The notes: generated by a model from the sequence alone, not told the origin. Positions 8,680 to 19,213 are shown, counted from the first letter of the stretch. The stretch is 64,000 nt of DNA from Diplonema papillatum (GCA_030068145.1 JAPJBO010001018.1:1-64000), one strand, 5' to 3'. Made by a program: numbers and translations.

Positions 8680-10217
8680 ATGTCGCTTGCGAGTTTCGGT
8701 TTCCGTGCGGCCGCTGCACGTGGCCCCTCAGACGAAACCATCCAGTTCGACTACGCGAACTGGAGAGGACCGAAGCTTGAGAAGCAAGCAAGCCTCAGGC
8801 GCATCAACCAGGGGACAGGCAGCAACAGGCTGAAGAACGCCGAGTTGCTGGCTAAGGTGAAGGCCTACGATGCTGCTCAAAAGAAGATCGCCGCCGAGAA
8901 TGCTCTCACTGCTCGCACATCAGCCGAAGACCTGCCCGCTCAAGCAGAAGTTGCCATCCCAACACCACCTGCTGCAGTTGAACCCCCCGCATTTGAAGGC
9001 TACGAGGTTGTTGCCGAGTATGAGTCGGACCCAGATGATGACAGTCTTGTCGGACTTTCCGTTCTTGCTTTAGTAGCTGTCGTGGTCGTGATCCTGTCCG
9101 GTTCAGCAGTGGCATTTGAGCCGATTGTTGTTGACGACGAGCCCGCTCCTGAGTCGGAAGAAAACACGAAGTTTCGTACATTTGGCAGTGGCAAAATTCT
9201 GCGATCCACTGTTGACAGGTGGCTTGCCGAGTATCCATGGCTCGATGTGTCAGATGCGGGGGCCCAGTGCAAGGTTTGCAGCCAAAAGTTTCCGCGTACA
9301 AGAGCAGTCCTCATCAACATGCCTTACGCCGACCAAACGCACCTCCGAAACCGCATGAAGAAGCACGAAACGTCCGCCGAGCATGTTTCTGTCTCTGACA
9401 TTATGACAAACCTTCGTTCAGGTGTCAGTAAGATGCGGGCTCAACTGCGCAAGATTGTCAAAACAATCTTTAAAATCGCACGCCTGGAAATCCCCCACAC
9501 GGTGCACGTGCACGACTTGCTATCCTTCTTTTCTTGCTTGCACCAGGACCGCGATTTCTGTGCTTGGCTGAAGCAGGATGTGACGTATACATCGTCAACT
9601 GTGGTGAGAGAGCTTCTGGAGTTGATCGGCTTGGTATTAGAGAAGCGGCTGTACACCGAGATTAGGGAGTCCCGGTTTTGGTCAGCCACAGCAGATGCAA
9701 CAACCGACGTGACGGGAAAGCACCAACTTGTGGCCACCGTTCGTTACCTCAGGAGAAATGCTGTCCAAGAGCGCTTCATTGGCCTTGAAGTCCTGCACGA
9801 TCAAACTGCAACCGGCTACGCAACGAAGATAAAGCAGATGCTGTGTTATCTCCCGAAGGGCTCGTTCGTATCCTGCTCGTTTGATGGGGCTTCGGCGATG
9901 TCTGGGAAGTTTCAGGGTGCCGAGAAGAAGGTTCGCGGTGGGATCAATGCTACTGCGCTCTTCATGTGGTGTTGTGCCCACGTCCTCAACCTCCTTGCCC
10001 AGGATGGCATAAAAGCAGTTGCGTTCATGGGAGACTTCTTCAGAACCGTCCGCGCCCTTTGGCTGATCTTCTCCGACTCCGACATCAACAAGCTACTTCT
10101 GAGCAGCGTATTCGCAGACCCGACATTTGCAGCGATGTGTGAGAAGGTGAATCGTGCCCTGGTGGAGCCGTCCGATACACGCTGGCTAGCCTACTGGAGA
10201 AGTGTCTCTGTCATCCG
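8680..10217 (+). pseudogene. hAT-superfamily transposase, 5' part, interrupted by an insertion
   Basis: The frame opens at ATG 8611, but ATG 8680 (MSLASFGF) is the more likely start. A TTF/BED-like zinc finger lies near residues 185-230 (CKVC .. H-x5-H). The catalytic core follows, with TADATTDVTGKHQLVAT and SFDGASAMSGKFQG. The DGAxxMxG motif is characteristic of the hAT/DUF4371-type RNase H-fold transposases. WCCAHVLNLL and DTRWLAYW are also typical. A hydrophobic run (VLALVAVVVVILSG, about 9061-9105) is odd in a transposase and could be an unspliced intron or sequence decay. The frame is cut at 10218-10220 (TAT) by the 3.5-kb element. Removing that element and one TAT keeps the frame open into 13731. 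Confidence 0.85.
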
Positions 10218-10399
10218 TATGGGGAGCCACAATTAACATTTTGGTAGACATTTTCCACGAAAACCGACCCCCCCCCCCCCAATTTCTGAGATTTTCGGAG
10301 TCGATTCCTGCTCTTCGCTTTTTTTCGCAAAATCCGACGGTTCGATTCCTGCTCCTGGCATTTTTTTCGCAAAAATCCCGCAGTTCGATTCCTGCTCCG

Positions 10400-11580
10400 A
10401 GCATTTTTTCCCATTTTAGTCAGGTGGATGCACAAGCGTGTTCTGGCCGAGATCACGCGTGTGCACCTCTCAGAGTAACAGAACTTTGACGTCTCCGTCC
10501 AAATTGTGGCTGCACACGCGTGTTCTTTCCGAGAACACGCTTGTGCCGCCGGGTGAGAACTGGTTACACAAGCGTATTCTGGCCGGTCCGCTCGCAATTT
10601 TGCTGGATGGTGAGCATGCCAGAGACGCGGGTTCAATCCCGGCAGCTGGACGTTTTTTCCATTTTAGTCAGGTGGATGCACAAGCGTGTTCTGACCGGGA
10701 TCACGCGTGTGCACCTCTCAGAGTAACAGAACTTTGACGTCTCCGTCCAAATTGTGGCTGCAAACGCGTGTTCTTGCCGAGAACACGCTTGTGCCGCCGG
10801 GTGCGAACTGGTTGCACAAGCGTATTCTGCAACTTTGTTGGATGCAATTTGGTGCCGTAGACGCGGGTTCAATCCCGGCAGCTGGACGTTTTTCCATTTT
10901 AGTCAGGTGGATGCACAAGCGTGTTCTGGCTGAGATCACGCGTGTGCACCTCGCAAAGTGACAGAACTTTGACGTCTCCGTCCAAATTGGGGCTGCACAA
11001 GCGTGTTCTTTCCGAGAACACGCTTGTGCCGCCGGGTGCGAACTTGTTGCACAAGCGTATTCTGCAATTTTGTTGGATGCAATTTGGTGCCGTAGATGCG
11101 GGTTCAATCCCGGCAGCTGGACGTTTTTCCATTTTAGTCAGGTGGATGCACAAGCGTGTTCTGACCGAGATCGGGCGTGTGCAGCTCGCAAAGTGACAGA
11201 ACTTTGACGTCTCCGTCCAAATTGTGGCAGCACACGTGTGTTCTTGCCGAGAACACGCTTGTGCCGCCGGGTGCGAGCTGGTCGCACAAGCGTATTCTGG
11301 CCGGTCGCAACTTTGTTGGATGCAATTTGGTGCCGGGTTCAATCCCGGCAGCTGGACGTTTTTCCATTTTAGTCCGCTGGATGCACAAGCGTGTTCTGGC
11401 CGAGATCACACGTTTTCCGCCCGCAAAGTGACAGAGTTTTGGTGTCTCCGTCCAAATTGTGGCTGCACAAGCATGTTCTCGGCCAGAACACGCGTGTGCC
11501 ACCGGTTGTGAACTGGCAGGGCAGAATGTTGACCGAGGTGCTCCCGGCGGCGGGACTTCTAAATTTTGCCATTTAGTCAG
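10400..11580 (+). repeat. Tandem array of about 235-bp units, forward arm
   Basis: About five units. Each contains the tRNA T-loop/B-box-like word GGGTTCAATCCCGG, then GCAGCTGGACG and CCATTTTAGTCAGGTGGATG. Each also has a long hairpin in which a GCACAAGCGTGTTCT-like word faces GAGAACACGCTTGTGC across about 4 bases. B-box words occur at about 10628, 10865, 11100 and 11335. The open frames (ACSREHACA, RILQFCWMQFG and similar) are repeat by-products present on both strands. Confidence 0.85.
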
Positions 11581-11699
11581 CTGCACAAGCGTGTTCTGGC
11601 CGAGGACACGCTTGTTCAGCCACAATTTGGACGATCAAAGCTCTGTCACTTTGCGAGCAGAGTGCATCCAGTGTGCGAGCGTTCATGCAGCACACTGCT

Positions 11700-11990
11700 G
11701 GCGAAAAAACCCTGATCTTTGAAAATAATCAGGTCGCCGGGATTGAACCCGCGTCAGTGGCTCCGAAGTCGCCCACCTTACGACTCAACCACACTGCCAC
11801 GTAACGGCAGGAAAAAAAATTGCATCCTCCCATGGTCTTCAGACGATCTTTCGAAGATTACGCAATCTCGTACTTCGAGCGTGCGAGAAGACACACCCCA
11901 GATGTTCATCCCCATCCTGATGCTGCTGCCATCGCGGATTTCTTCGCCTGGTCGGACCTGCCCTGTAAAGCAGGCCAGCCAGGTCGCAGT
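11700..11990 (-). mobile_element. tRNA-like SINE-type unit, copy 1
   Basis: The - strand at about 11730-11810 reads like a tRNA: an A-box-like TGGTTGAGTCGTAAGG, a potential anticodon arm around GACTTCGGAGCC, and a B box GGGTTCAATCCC. The flanks (GGAAAAAAAATTGCATC.., TCTTCAGACGATCTTTCGAA) recur beside copy 2, so this is a repeat family with a tRNA-derived head. The anticodon stem is poorly paired, so I do not call a functional tRNA gene. Confidence 0.55.
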
Positions 11991-12059
11991 GAAGGTAGTG
12001 TTCACTGTGCTGAAGAAGCATTCATGTGGACTACATCGGGGTCTACAGCACCCCGCTCG

Positions 12060-13190
12060 TTCTGCCAGTTCGCACCCGTCGGCACAAGCGTGTTCTCGGC
12101 AAGAACACGCTTGTGCGACCACAATTTGGACGGAGACATCCAAGTTCTGTCAAATTGCGAGGTGCACACGCATGATTTCGGCCAGAACACGCTTGTGCGT
12201 CCATCTGACTAGTTTGGAAAAACGTCCAGCTGGCGGGATTGAACCCGCGTCTACGGCACCAAATTGCATCCAACAAAATTGCAGAATACGCTTGCGCAAC
12301 CAGTTCGCACCCGGCGGCACAAGCGTGTTCTCGGCACGAACACGCGTTTGCAGCCACAATTTGGACAGAGACGTCAAAGTTCTGTCACTTTGCGAGGTGC
12401 ACACGCGTGATCTCAGCCAGAACACGCTTGTGCATCCAGCTGACAAAAATGGAAAAACGTCCAGCTGGCGGGATTGAACCCGCATTCACGGCACCAAATT
12501 GCATCCAACAAAATTGCAGAATACGCTTGCGCAACCAGTTCGCACCCGGCGGCACAAGCGTGTTCTCGGCACGAACACGTGTTTTCAGCCACAATTTGGA
12601 CAGAGGCGTCAAAGTTCTGTCACTTTGCGAGGTGCACACGCGTGATCTCAGCCAGAACACGCTTGTGCATCCACCCGACTAAAATGGAAAAACGTCCAGC
12701 TGCCGGGATTGAACCCGCGTCTACGGCACCAAATTGCATCCAACAAAATTGCAGAATACGCTTGTGCAACCAGTTCGCACCCGGCGGCACAAGCGTGTTC
12801 TCGGCACGAACACGTGTTTTCAGCCACAATTTGGACAGAGGCGTCAAAGTTCTGTCACTTTGCGAGGTGCACACGCGTGATCTCAGCCAGAACACGCTTG
12901 TGCATCCACCCGACTAAAATGGAAAAACGTCCAGCTGCCGGGATTGAACCCGCGTCTACGGCACCAAATTGCATCCAACAAAATTGCAAAATTGCAGAAT
13001 ACGCTTGTGCAACCAGTTCGCACCCGGCGGCACAAGCGTGTTCTCGGCAAGAACACGCGTTTGCAGCCACAATTTGGACGGAGACGTCAAAGTTCTGTCA
13101 CTTTGAGAGGTACACACGCGTGATCTCGGCCAGAACACGCTTGTGCATCCACCTGACTAAAATGGACGTCCAGCTGGGATTGAACGTCAA
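12060..13190 (-). repeat. Tandem array of about 235-bp units, inverted arm
   Basis: The same units as in the forward arm are read here on the - strand, with the B-box complement GGGATTGAACCC at about 12236, 12472, 12708 and 12944. Within each arm the units are highly similar, differing by a few bases, so the arms have been homogenised. Facing the forward arm, they make the element a giant foldback. Confidence 0.85.
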
Positions 13191-13221
13191 CTAACAACAA
13201 CAACAACAAAATTCCGTCTGG

Positions 13222-13440
13222 CACTACTGACGAAAAATGAAAAAACTCTGATCGTCCGGGTTTGAACCCGGGTCAGTGGCTCCGGAATCGCCAACCTTGC
13301 GACTCAGCTACACTGCTGCGTGTCGGCAGGAAAAAAAGAAATGCATCACCGCATAGTCTTCAGACGGATTTTCGAAGATTACGCAATTTCATACTTCGTG
13401 AGCGTGATTCTCGCACACCCCTGGACGTTCTTGTGCCATG
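13222..13440 (-). mobile_element. tRNA-like SINE-type unit, copy 2
   Basis: Relative of the unit at 11700-11990. On the - strand it has TAGCTGAGTCGCAAGGTT (A-box-like), GATTCCGGAGCC and GGGTTCAAACCC (B box) within about 13253-13330. Shared flanking words lie at 13330-13420 (TCTTCAGACGGATTTTCGAAG). A further T-arm-like word GGTTCGAACCCC occurs at about 13601, near the end of the host element. Confidence 0.55.
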
Positions 13441-13730
13441 TGGACTATGAAATGGTGTTCCAGCACGTTGCTGAGCACATAACAGCCTTGTGGGAGATCA
13501 TCAGGTTGTGTGTAGCCTAAACATCAGGTTGTCGTTCGTTGTCGTTGGAACGAAATCCAAACGTGAATTTTTGGGTGGAAATACAGGGGTCGACACAAGG
13601 GTCCGCGGTTCGAACCCCACGAAGGACTTTTTTTTGGGTCAATTCCCACAGGTGACATTTTTACCCCCCCCCCCCCTATTTTCGGAAATTTGGTGGAAAA
13701 TGTCTACCAAAATGTTAATTGTGGCTCCCC

Positions 13731-14699
13731 TATGCAGTATTCTGCAATACGCGAAGCCCTTAGACGCATCTGGAACGAGCGGAACAGCACCCACGCAGAG
13801 CACCTGTACAAAGAGGTGAGTAAGCCGCAATTTTTTGCATGTCTTGCACTTGCGTGTGACGTTCTGGAAAAGCTGCATGCAATCTCTCTTGTTTTCCAAG
13901 GAACCGCGACCACCATCTCGGATGTTTGCAGAGAAGTGGACTCGCTCGAAGCAGAATTGAGGGCACTAAGCTCGGAAGAAAGGGCCAAAAAGATCACGAA
14001 ATACTACACTTGCTGGCGCCGTTCGTTCTTCGAAGCGACCAACGTTGCCGTTACCCCTGCAGCGTTCAGCACATTCCATCAGACTATCGCCTCCCCATAC
14101 ATTGCTGCACTCCTCAAGTCCACAACGGTCCGGTTTGAATCCAAGGAAGTTCTTCGGCACTTCGTTGTCTTTGACCGCATTGCGTGGCCAGAGGGCGCGC
14201 ACCTTACAAACTGGGGGGATGAACACATCCGGGAGCTCTACAGATACTACAGCAAGCCCGGCCGGGTCACGTACCGACAATAGGAAGTGGACGTGCCAGC
14301 AACAGACACGATGCCTCGACCCACATACAGCACCACTCGCTCGGAAACGAAGACAGACCACGGCACTCCCCTTTTGCCCGCATGCAGCCATTGAGACAAC
14401 TGGTCGAACTGGCACAGACCATTGTCAGTTCCTCTGCAGAAAGTGAACGCCAGTTCAGTACCCTGGCCCGTGTAAAGACCCGACTGCGCAACCGCATGCT
14501 GAACACGACACTGCGCGCCCTCTTTTTCATCGAAGACACCGATGAGAAGGAGATGGACGACGCGACTGCGGAGGAGGTAATCGACCTTTTTACTTCTGGC
14601 TTCGCAGCCGAAGCCCTAAGGGCAGCATGGTTTGCTGGAGAGTCTGAGCCGGTGGAGAAGGTAGCGAAAAAGCGCAAAATTGACTTGACACTACCCTGA
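13731..14699 (+). pseudogene. hAT-superfamily transposase, 3' part with dimerisation domain
   Basis: This continues the frame interrupted at 10217: from 13731 it reads in phase through LVFQGTATTISDVCREVDSL to a TAG at 14281-14283. The C-terminal hAT dimerisation domain then appears in another frame: VELAQTIVSSSAESERQFST, then RVKTRLRNRMLNTTLRALFF. It ends at 14699 with a basic tail (KVAKKRKIDL). So at least one frameshift (about 14270-14285) breaks the gene besides the insertion, and the element is probably dead. An intron at the frame change cannot be excluded. Confidence 0.8.
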
Positions 14700-15052
14700 A
14701 ACCTTGCTGCACCTCCTTGTCCTGTCTTGACTTCTTCTTTTGTTAACTTGTACCCGTCCCTTCCACCAGACCAACCGCACGTATTCTCCGACTCTCTCTT
14801 CCTCCTTGCACCACGAACCGCCGAAGACTCAGAATGGAAGGACAGATGCGGGTGGACGGGCTCTGTACGACGTGAGGGCGAGAAAAATTTTCTCGCTGAC
14901 AGAAGAAATTTTTTCGCCAGCATTTTTGGCCTTGCTGGCGGGCAGAATAACCCCTGATAAACCTCAAAAAAAAAAAAATTCAATAGGGTCCCCTACAGAA
15001 ATCCACTAAGTAGCCTATAACAGTCCAGGTGTCCAGGATACTATAAATATTT
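14700..15052. other. 3' flank of the hAT element
   Basis: No gene. About 14880-14935 carries inverted A/T words (GAGAAAAATTTTCTC and AAATTTTTTCGCCAGC). Similar words occur upstream of the transposase at 8320-8405, so this may be the other end of the element. I could not fix terminal inverted repeats or a target duplication. Confidence 0.4.
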
Positions 15053-16260
15053 GTGGCTTCAAAACCCCGTCCGTATGTCACAGTAAGAATTTCCCTGTTT
15101 AAAATTCACCTTCGTCGAAAGGAAGCGCTTGAGCGGAAAGGGGTGGGGCCGCTTCTGCCGGGTAGAAAGCTGGAGAAGATAGGTTCATTGAGAACGGTAG
15201 GGGCGGGCCCCCCCATGCCTCACGGGCTACGAGATGAGGCCATTTTTCCGCGGCGGCGAGGAGACGATGGGAATCTTGGAGACGCAGCTGAAGGCGAGCC
15301 GGCATGCGTTCACCAGCGAGGCGTGGGGGATGGACCTTTTCCCGACGTACGGAAGAGAAAGGGCGGAGCGTGCGGCGAGATGGGCGGCCTTCGATGACGC
15401 TACGGAGAAGAAGAAAGGCAAGAAGTCGGCTGTCGTCGGAGGGGATCCGTGGCTCGTGCCGGAAGGGATTCCCCGACACGAAAAGTGGGGTGAGCGGGTG
15501 TGCCCCGGGCACCAAAAGGTGAAGTGCGACGTGTGCAAGCGCCGGGGCAAGTCGGTGGCGTGGTGCTGCCAGGCCCATCACAGGGAGGGTGATGGCCTAG
15601 CCGTAAAAATGTGTGCCGAGCACCGGATGACGCAGTGCGCCACGTGTAAGACGACAGCGGAGTGCTGTCGCAACCATCACCACCGATGCCTCGATCATGG
15701 CATGCCGACGTGCGACGGCTGTAAGAAACACGCCGACCTGAGGAGTAGGAGACCCGGGCACTGCTGCAGGAAAGGGCACCACCGGGCGGCCGTGGCGAGA
15801 GGTGAAGAAACAACAACGAAGAAGAGGAAGGCGGAGCCGGAGGGTCCCGCGCCAGCGCCGAGACAGGCGAAACGTGAGAACGTGGTGCTCGTTCTGCCGG
15901 AAGCAGAGGAAGACGAGCGAGAACCCGCAACATCAACGCCGACATCAGCAGCGAAGGTCGGGAAGACGGCGCCAACGCCAGCGAAGAAGCGGCAATCAGA
16001 CTCCGCGGCGGAGCCGGTACCGAAAAGACGCAAAGGACGCGTCGATGCGCCACGACCATCGCCCAGGCGCCGAGAAAAAGCAGAAATCGACGCGCAACCG
16101 ATGAACCTCGACGAGCAATCGAAGAAGAAGCGAAGCACCAAACGCGCGCCTGAGCGCGACGATCAAGACGAGCTAAAGAGGCGAAAGCATGACACATCAC
16201 GTGCGAAGAGATAACCGCGCCGTCGGCGATGCAGATTATCGCCACAGATTCTTTGCATTC
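15053..16260 (+). pseudogene. LINE-like element 3' end with Cys/His-rich C-terminal domain
   Basis: The main frame is 15234-16214 (326 codons). It has MRPFFRGGEETMGILETQL near its start, then three Cys/His modules at about residues 88-190 with the pattern C..H....C..C......CC..HH, and then a Lys/Arg-rich tail (nuclear-signal-like). Segments upstream (GPLLPGRKLEKIGSLRTVG) are in another frame, so the copy is 5'-truncated and frameshifted. A second copy on the - strand at about 24663-25470 shares both the front part and the last 100 bp, ending with CGCCACAGATT. This shows that it is a mobile family with a common 3' end and variable 5' truncation. The Cys/His modules may bind zinc and nucleic acid. 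Assignment to non-LTR elements is inference. Confidence 0.55.
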
Positions 16261-16606
16261 TAATCCAAACGATTACGCTCGATTACACTCGATCAGGGGG
16301 TAGGTGAATTGGCTCAATCATAACGTTATGACCGTTATAACGTTATATAACGTTATATAACGTTATCAACCGGCCATCTATGAAACAGTACACAGAAAAG
16401 CAAATCATAAGCGAACCGAATCATAGTGCAATGCACAGGAAGCAAACCACAACACCAAATAACCAACCCACTCACCTAGCCCTTTCTTGCTCTAAGAGAA
16501 CCCTCACGCCGAGACCCCTAAAAACCCAGAATCTCAAGTGAGCATCAACCCTAAAATGACCAGGTGAATTCGAAAACAAAAGTCGAAAAGGAAGCATCGG
16601 TTCATA
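16261..16606 (+). promoter_or_regulatory. Upstream region of the ABCB gene with ATAACGTTAT palindromes
   Basis: At 16319-16366 the palindrome ATAACGTTAT occurs four times, overlapping. About 90-100 bp before the start codon a pyrimidine-rich tract leads to CTTGCTCTAAGAGAACCC (16486-16503), found again at 36597-36614. In an organism that adds a spliced leader this would be a candidate trans-splice acceptor (pyrimidines then AG). That is speculation resting on the euglenozoan assignment. No TATA box is evident. Confidence 0.35.
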
Positions 16607-18889
16607 ATGGAGCCGGTTGAAGAGGACAAGAGCAAGGTCGACGTGCTCATCGACGTGGACGACACGATCCCCGTCGACGAGTTCGAAGGGAAGAAGGTCT
16701 CCGCCTCCGAGCTTTTCAAGTACGCCCGCGGGTCGGACCGGCTCATCCTGATCGCGGGCATCCTCGGCGCGATTTGCGTCGGCACGATGCTGCCGCTGTT
16801 CAGCATCGTCTTCGGCGGGTTGATCGAGGAGGTCGGCGGGTCCGTGCAGAGCGAAGTGCAGGACCGCGTCGCGTTTTGGGCTCGGTGGATGTTCATCGCA
16901 GGCACCTTCGTGTTTTTCGCCGGGTTCTGCATGGCGTCGTGCTTCTCGATGGCCGGCGAGCGGCAGATCAACACCATCCGGAAGGCCTACTTCGAGGCCG
17001 TCATGCGCCAAGAACCCGCTTGGTTCGACATCCACAAGACCGGCGCCCTCACGGCCCGCCTCCATGGCGACACGAAGATCATCCACACCGGAATTTCCGA
17101 GCGGGCGGGGTTTTTCTTCGCGCACGCGACGACCATCATCTCGTCGTACGCAGTGGGGCTCGCCTTCAGCTGGAGGCTGACGTTGATCCTCCTGGCGATG
17201 GCGCCCCTGCTCATGGTCGGCGGCATCCTGATGTTCGTCTCGCTGACGGCGGCCACCCGGAAAAGCCGGAAGGCCTACGGGAGCGCCGGCGCGATCGCCG
17301 AAGAGGTCCTGTCTTCCATGCGGACGATCCACTCGCTTTCGGGGCACACCCACTTCAGGGAGAAGTTCGACGCGGAGATCGACACCGCCCGCGAGGTGTC
17401 CAAGTACTCCGGGTTCGTCACGGGCGGCGGCATCGGCTTCGCGATGGCGTGCCTGTTCGTCAGCTACGCTATCGGGCTCTTTTACGCGTCGTTTCTCCTC
17501 AAGTGGAACTTGAATAGCCTCGCGGACATTCTGACCGCGTTTTTCGCCACCATCTTCGGGTCCTTCTCCCTCGGACAGGTCATCCCTCCGATGATGTCCT
17601 TCGCGCAGGCCCAGGTCGCCGCGTACCGCATCTTCCGAGTCATCGATCGGGTCCCCAGGATCGAGCCCGGCACGCAGAAGCTGCCCAACCTCAAGGGAAA
17701 GATCAACTTTGACGGCGTCACGTTCCGCTACCCGTCCCGCATGCACCGCCCCGTCATCGTTGACCTGAACTTGGAGATCGAAGCCGGCTCCACCGCCGCT
17801 TTTGTCGGTCTGTCAGGCTGCGGCAAGTCGTCGTTGGTTTCTATGGTGCAGCGCTTCTACGAGCCCGCCAGAGGTTACTACGGCGCGGCGCAAATGGACG
17901 GGAGCTTCCGACCGTTCCCTTACGAGAGCAACCTGGCGCTGCTCGATGCGGCGAAGGGGACCTCGAACAACGGTGGCGGCAGCGTGAAGAGCGTCACACT
18001 GAATCACCCGATCAACATGAACGGCACCTGCGTGAAGGAGTGCGTCGTGACACTGTCGAACAACCCCGACGACGATGGCGACACGTGCGTCGTGAACGAC
18101 TCCGACGGCGCCGTCCGCGTGGAGGACGACAAGTGGTACTGGGTTGAAAAGCCGAGTCCGAAGGAGGACGAACGCCTCGAGTTTCTGCTGCCGACCCGCG
18201 TCTCCCGGCAGCTGAACGAAGCCTCGGTGCGCGGGGAGACCACGGTTACCGTTGAACTCGGATTCGGCACCTACACGATCGACCTGCAAAAAATGACGAG
18301 GACGAACGTCGCTCAGCAGGTCCTGTACCAACCCAACGGAAAGCTCCTGGTCGACGACGTGCCGATCGGGCAGCTCGACCTTGACTGGTGGAGGGACAAC
18401 ATCGGGATGGTCACCCAGGAGCCTGTCCTGTTCAGTGGCTCTGTCCTTGACAACATTCGGATGGGCCGCAAGGATGCCACTCTCGAAGAAGTCATCGAAG
18501 CCTGCCAGCAAGCGCATATCCACCACGTCATCGAACGCTGGCCGGAGGCCTACAAGACGAAAGTCGGCGAAGGCGGCTGCCAGCTGTCCGGCGGGCAGAA
18601 GCAACGCATCGCCATCGCCCGCGCCATCATCAAGCGCCCCAAGATTCTCGTCCTCGACGAAGCGACTTCCGCGCTCGACAGGGAGTCGGAGGTCAAAGTC
18701 CAGAAAGCCCTGCAGTCGATCATGAAGTCGGCCAGCGGAAACGTGACCACCCTCGTCATTGCTCACCGGCTGCAAACCGTCATGCACGCCGACAAGATCA
18801 TCGTCATGCAGCCGCCGACCCGGGGGTTGGAACAAGAGGGAGGCAAGATCGTGGAAAGCGGAACCCACACCGAGCTGCTTGCAAAGGAG
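16607..18889 (+). CDS. ABCB/P-glycoprotein-type ABC exporter, exon 1 (TMD1 and NBD1 with WWE-like insertion)
   Basis: First half of a full-length ATP-driven membrane exporter. Translation starts at ATG 16607 (MEPVEEDK). The first transmembrane domain spans about residues 45-335 with hydrophobic helices (ILGAICVGTMLPLFSIVFGG, then FIAGTFVFFAGF, TTIISSYAVGLAF, and more). NBD1 has Walker A GLSGCGKSS (401-409), Q-loop TQEPV (Q604), signature LSGGQKQR (660-667), Walker B ILVLDEATSALD (D684, catalytic E685) and H-loop IAHRL (H720). Between RFYEPARG (about 423) and GKLLVDDV (578) lie about 154 extra residues absent from ordinary ABCB proteins. Within them KWYWVEKP at about 509-516 and YTIDLQKM at 556-563 match the shape of a WWE domain. 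Exon 1 ends after 761 codons at AAGGAG with a GTATGC donor (18890). Confidence 0.95.
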
Positions 18890-19044
18890 GTATGCCGCTT
18901 TCCTTTCTCTGCGCGAGGTCCTCATGTTATAGTTTATCCATGGCAACCAACTACATATTCCGGAAAATGTCGAGTTGGACTAAACGGGTAAATGGCAGCC
19001 CGGAAAAAACCTGGGACACCCAGCCGGTGGTCTTCTCTCCGTAC

Positions 19045-19075
19045 CATGCAGGGTCAAAACCTTGTGTCTTTTTGA
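19045..19075. mobile_element. MITE end fragment, CATGCAGGGTC family
   Basis: Thirty-one bases identical to the terminal inverted repeat of the family (CATGCAGGGTCAAAACCTTG onward), without the rest of the element. It sits 155 bp after the intron donor. Confidence 0.7.
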
Positions 19076-19213
19076 CAGGGGATTATACGGGCTTAGTTTA
19101 GCGGTCTGAGAGACCGGAACTCAAATTCTTCCGGTCTGGGGGGGAAAAAAAAAAAAACCACATAGCGTTCGGGTTGGGGCTTACCGGGTGGGAGCGGTAA
19201 CGGGAGGGCCAGT

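Larger units (their letters stand above)
10221..13730. mobile_element. 3510-bp terminal-inverted-repeat element inserted in the hAT transposase gene
   Basis: Perfect 38-bp inverted ends at 10221-10258 (starts GGGGAGCCACAATTAACATT) and 13693-13730. TAT precedes and follows the element, a 3-bp target duplication. The interrupted transposase frame closes perfectly if one TAT is retained, so the borders are exact. Inside there is no transposase. The element consists of two opposed arrays of about 235-bp units around a unique centre, plus two tRNA-like retroposon units. G/C-rich homopolymers sit just inside both ends (10268-10281, 13665-13677). A 3-bp duplication and GGG.. termini recall PIF/Harbinger or CACTA families, but TAT is not their usual site. 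Confidence 0.9.

Noticed and set aside
11730-13330. Functional tRNA genes on the - strand
   Set aside because: A and B boxes are good, but the anticodon stems and acceptor ends do not pair properly, and both copies share repeat flanks. SINE-like is more likely.
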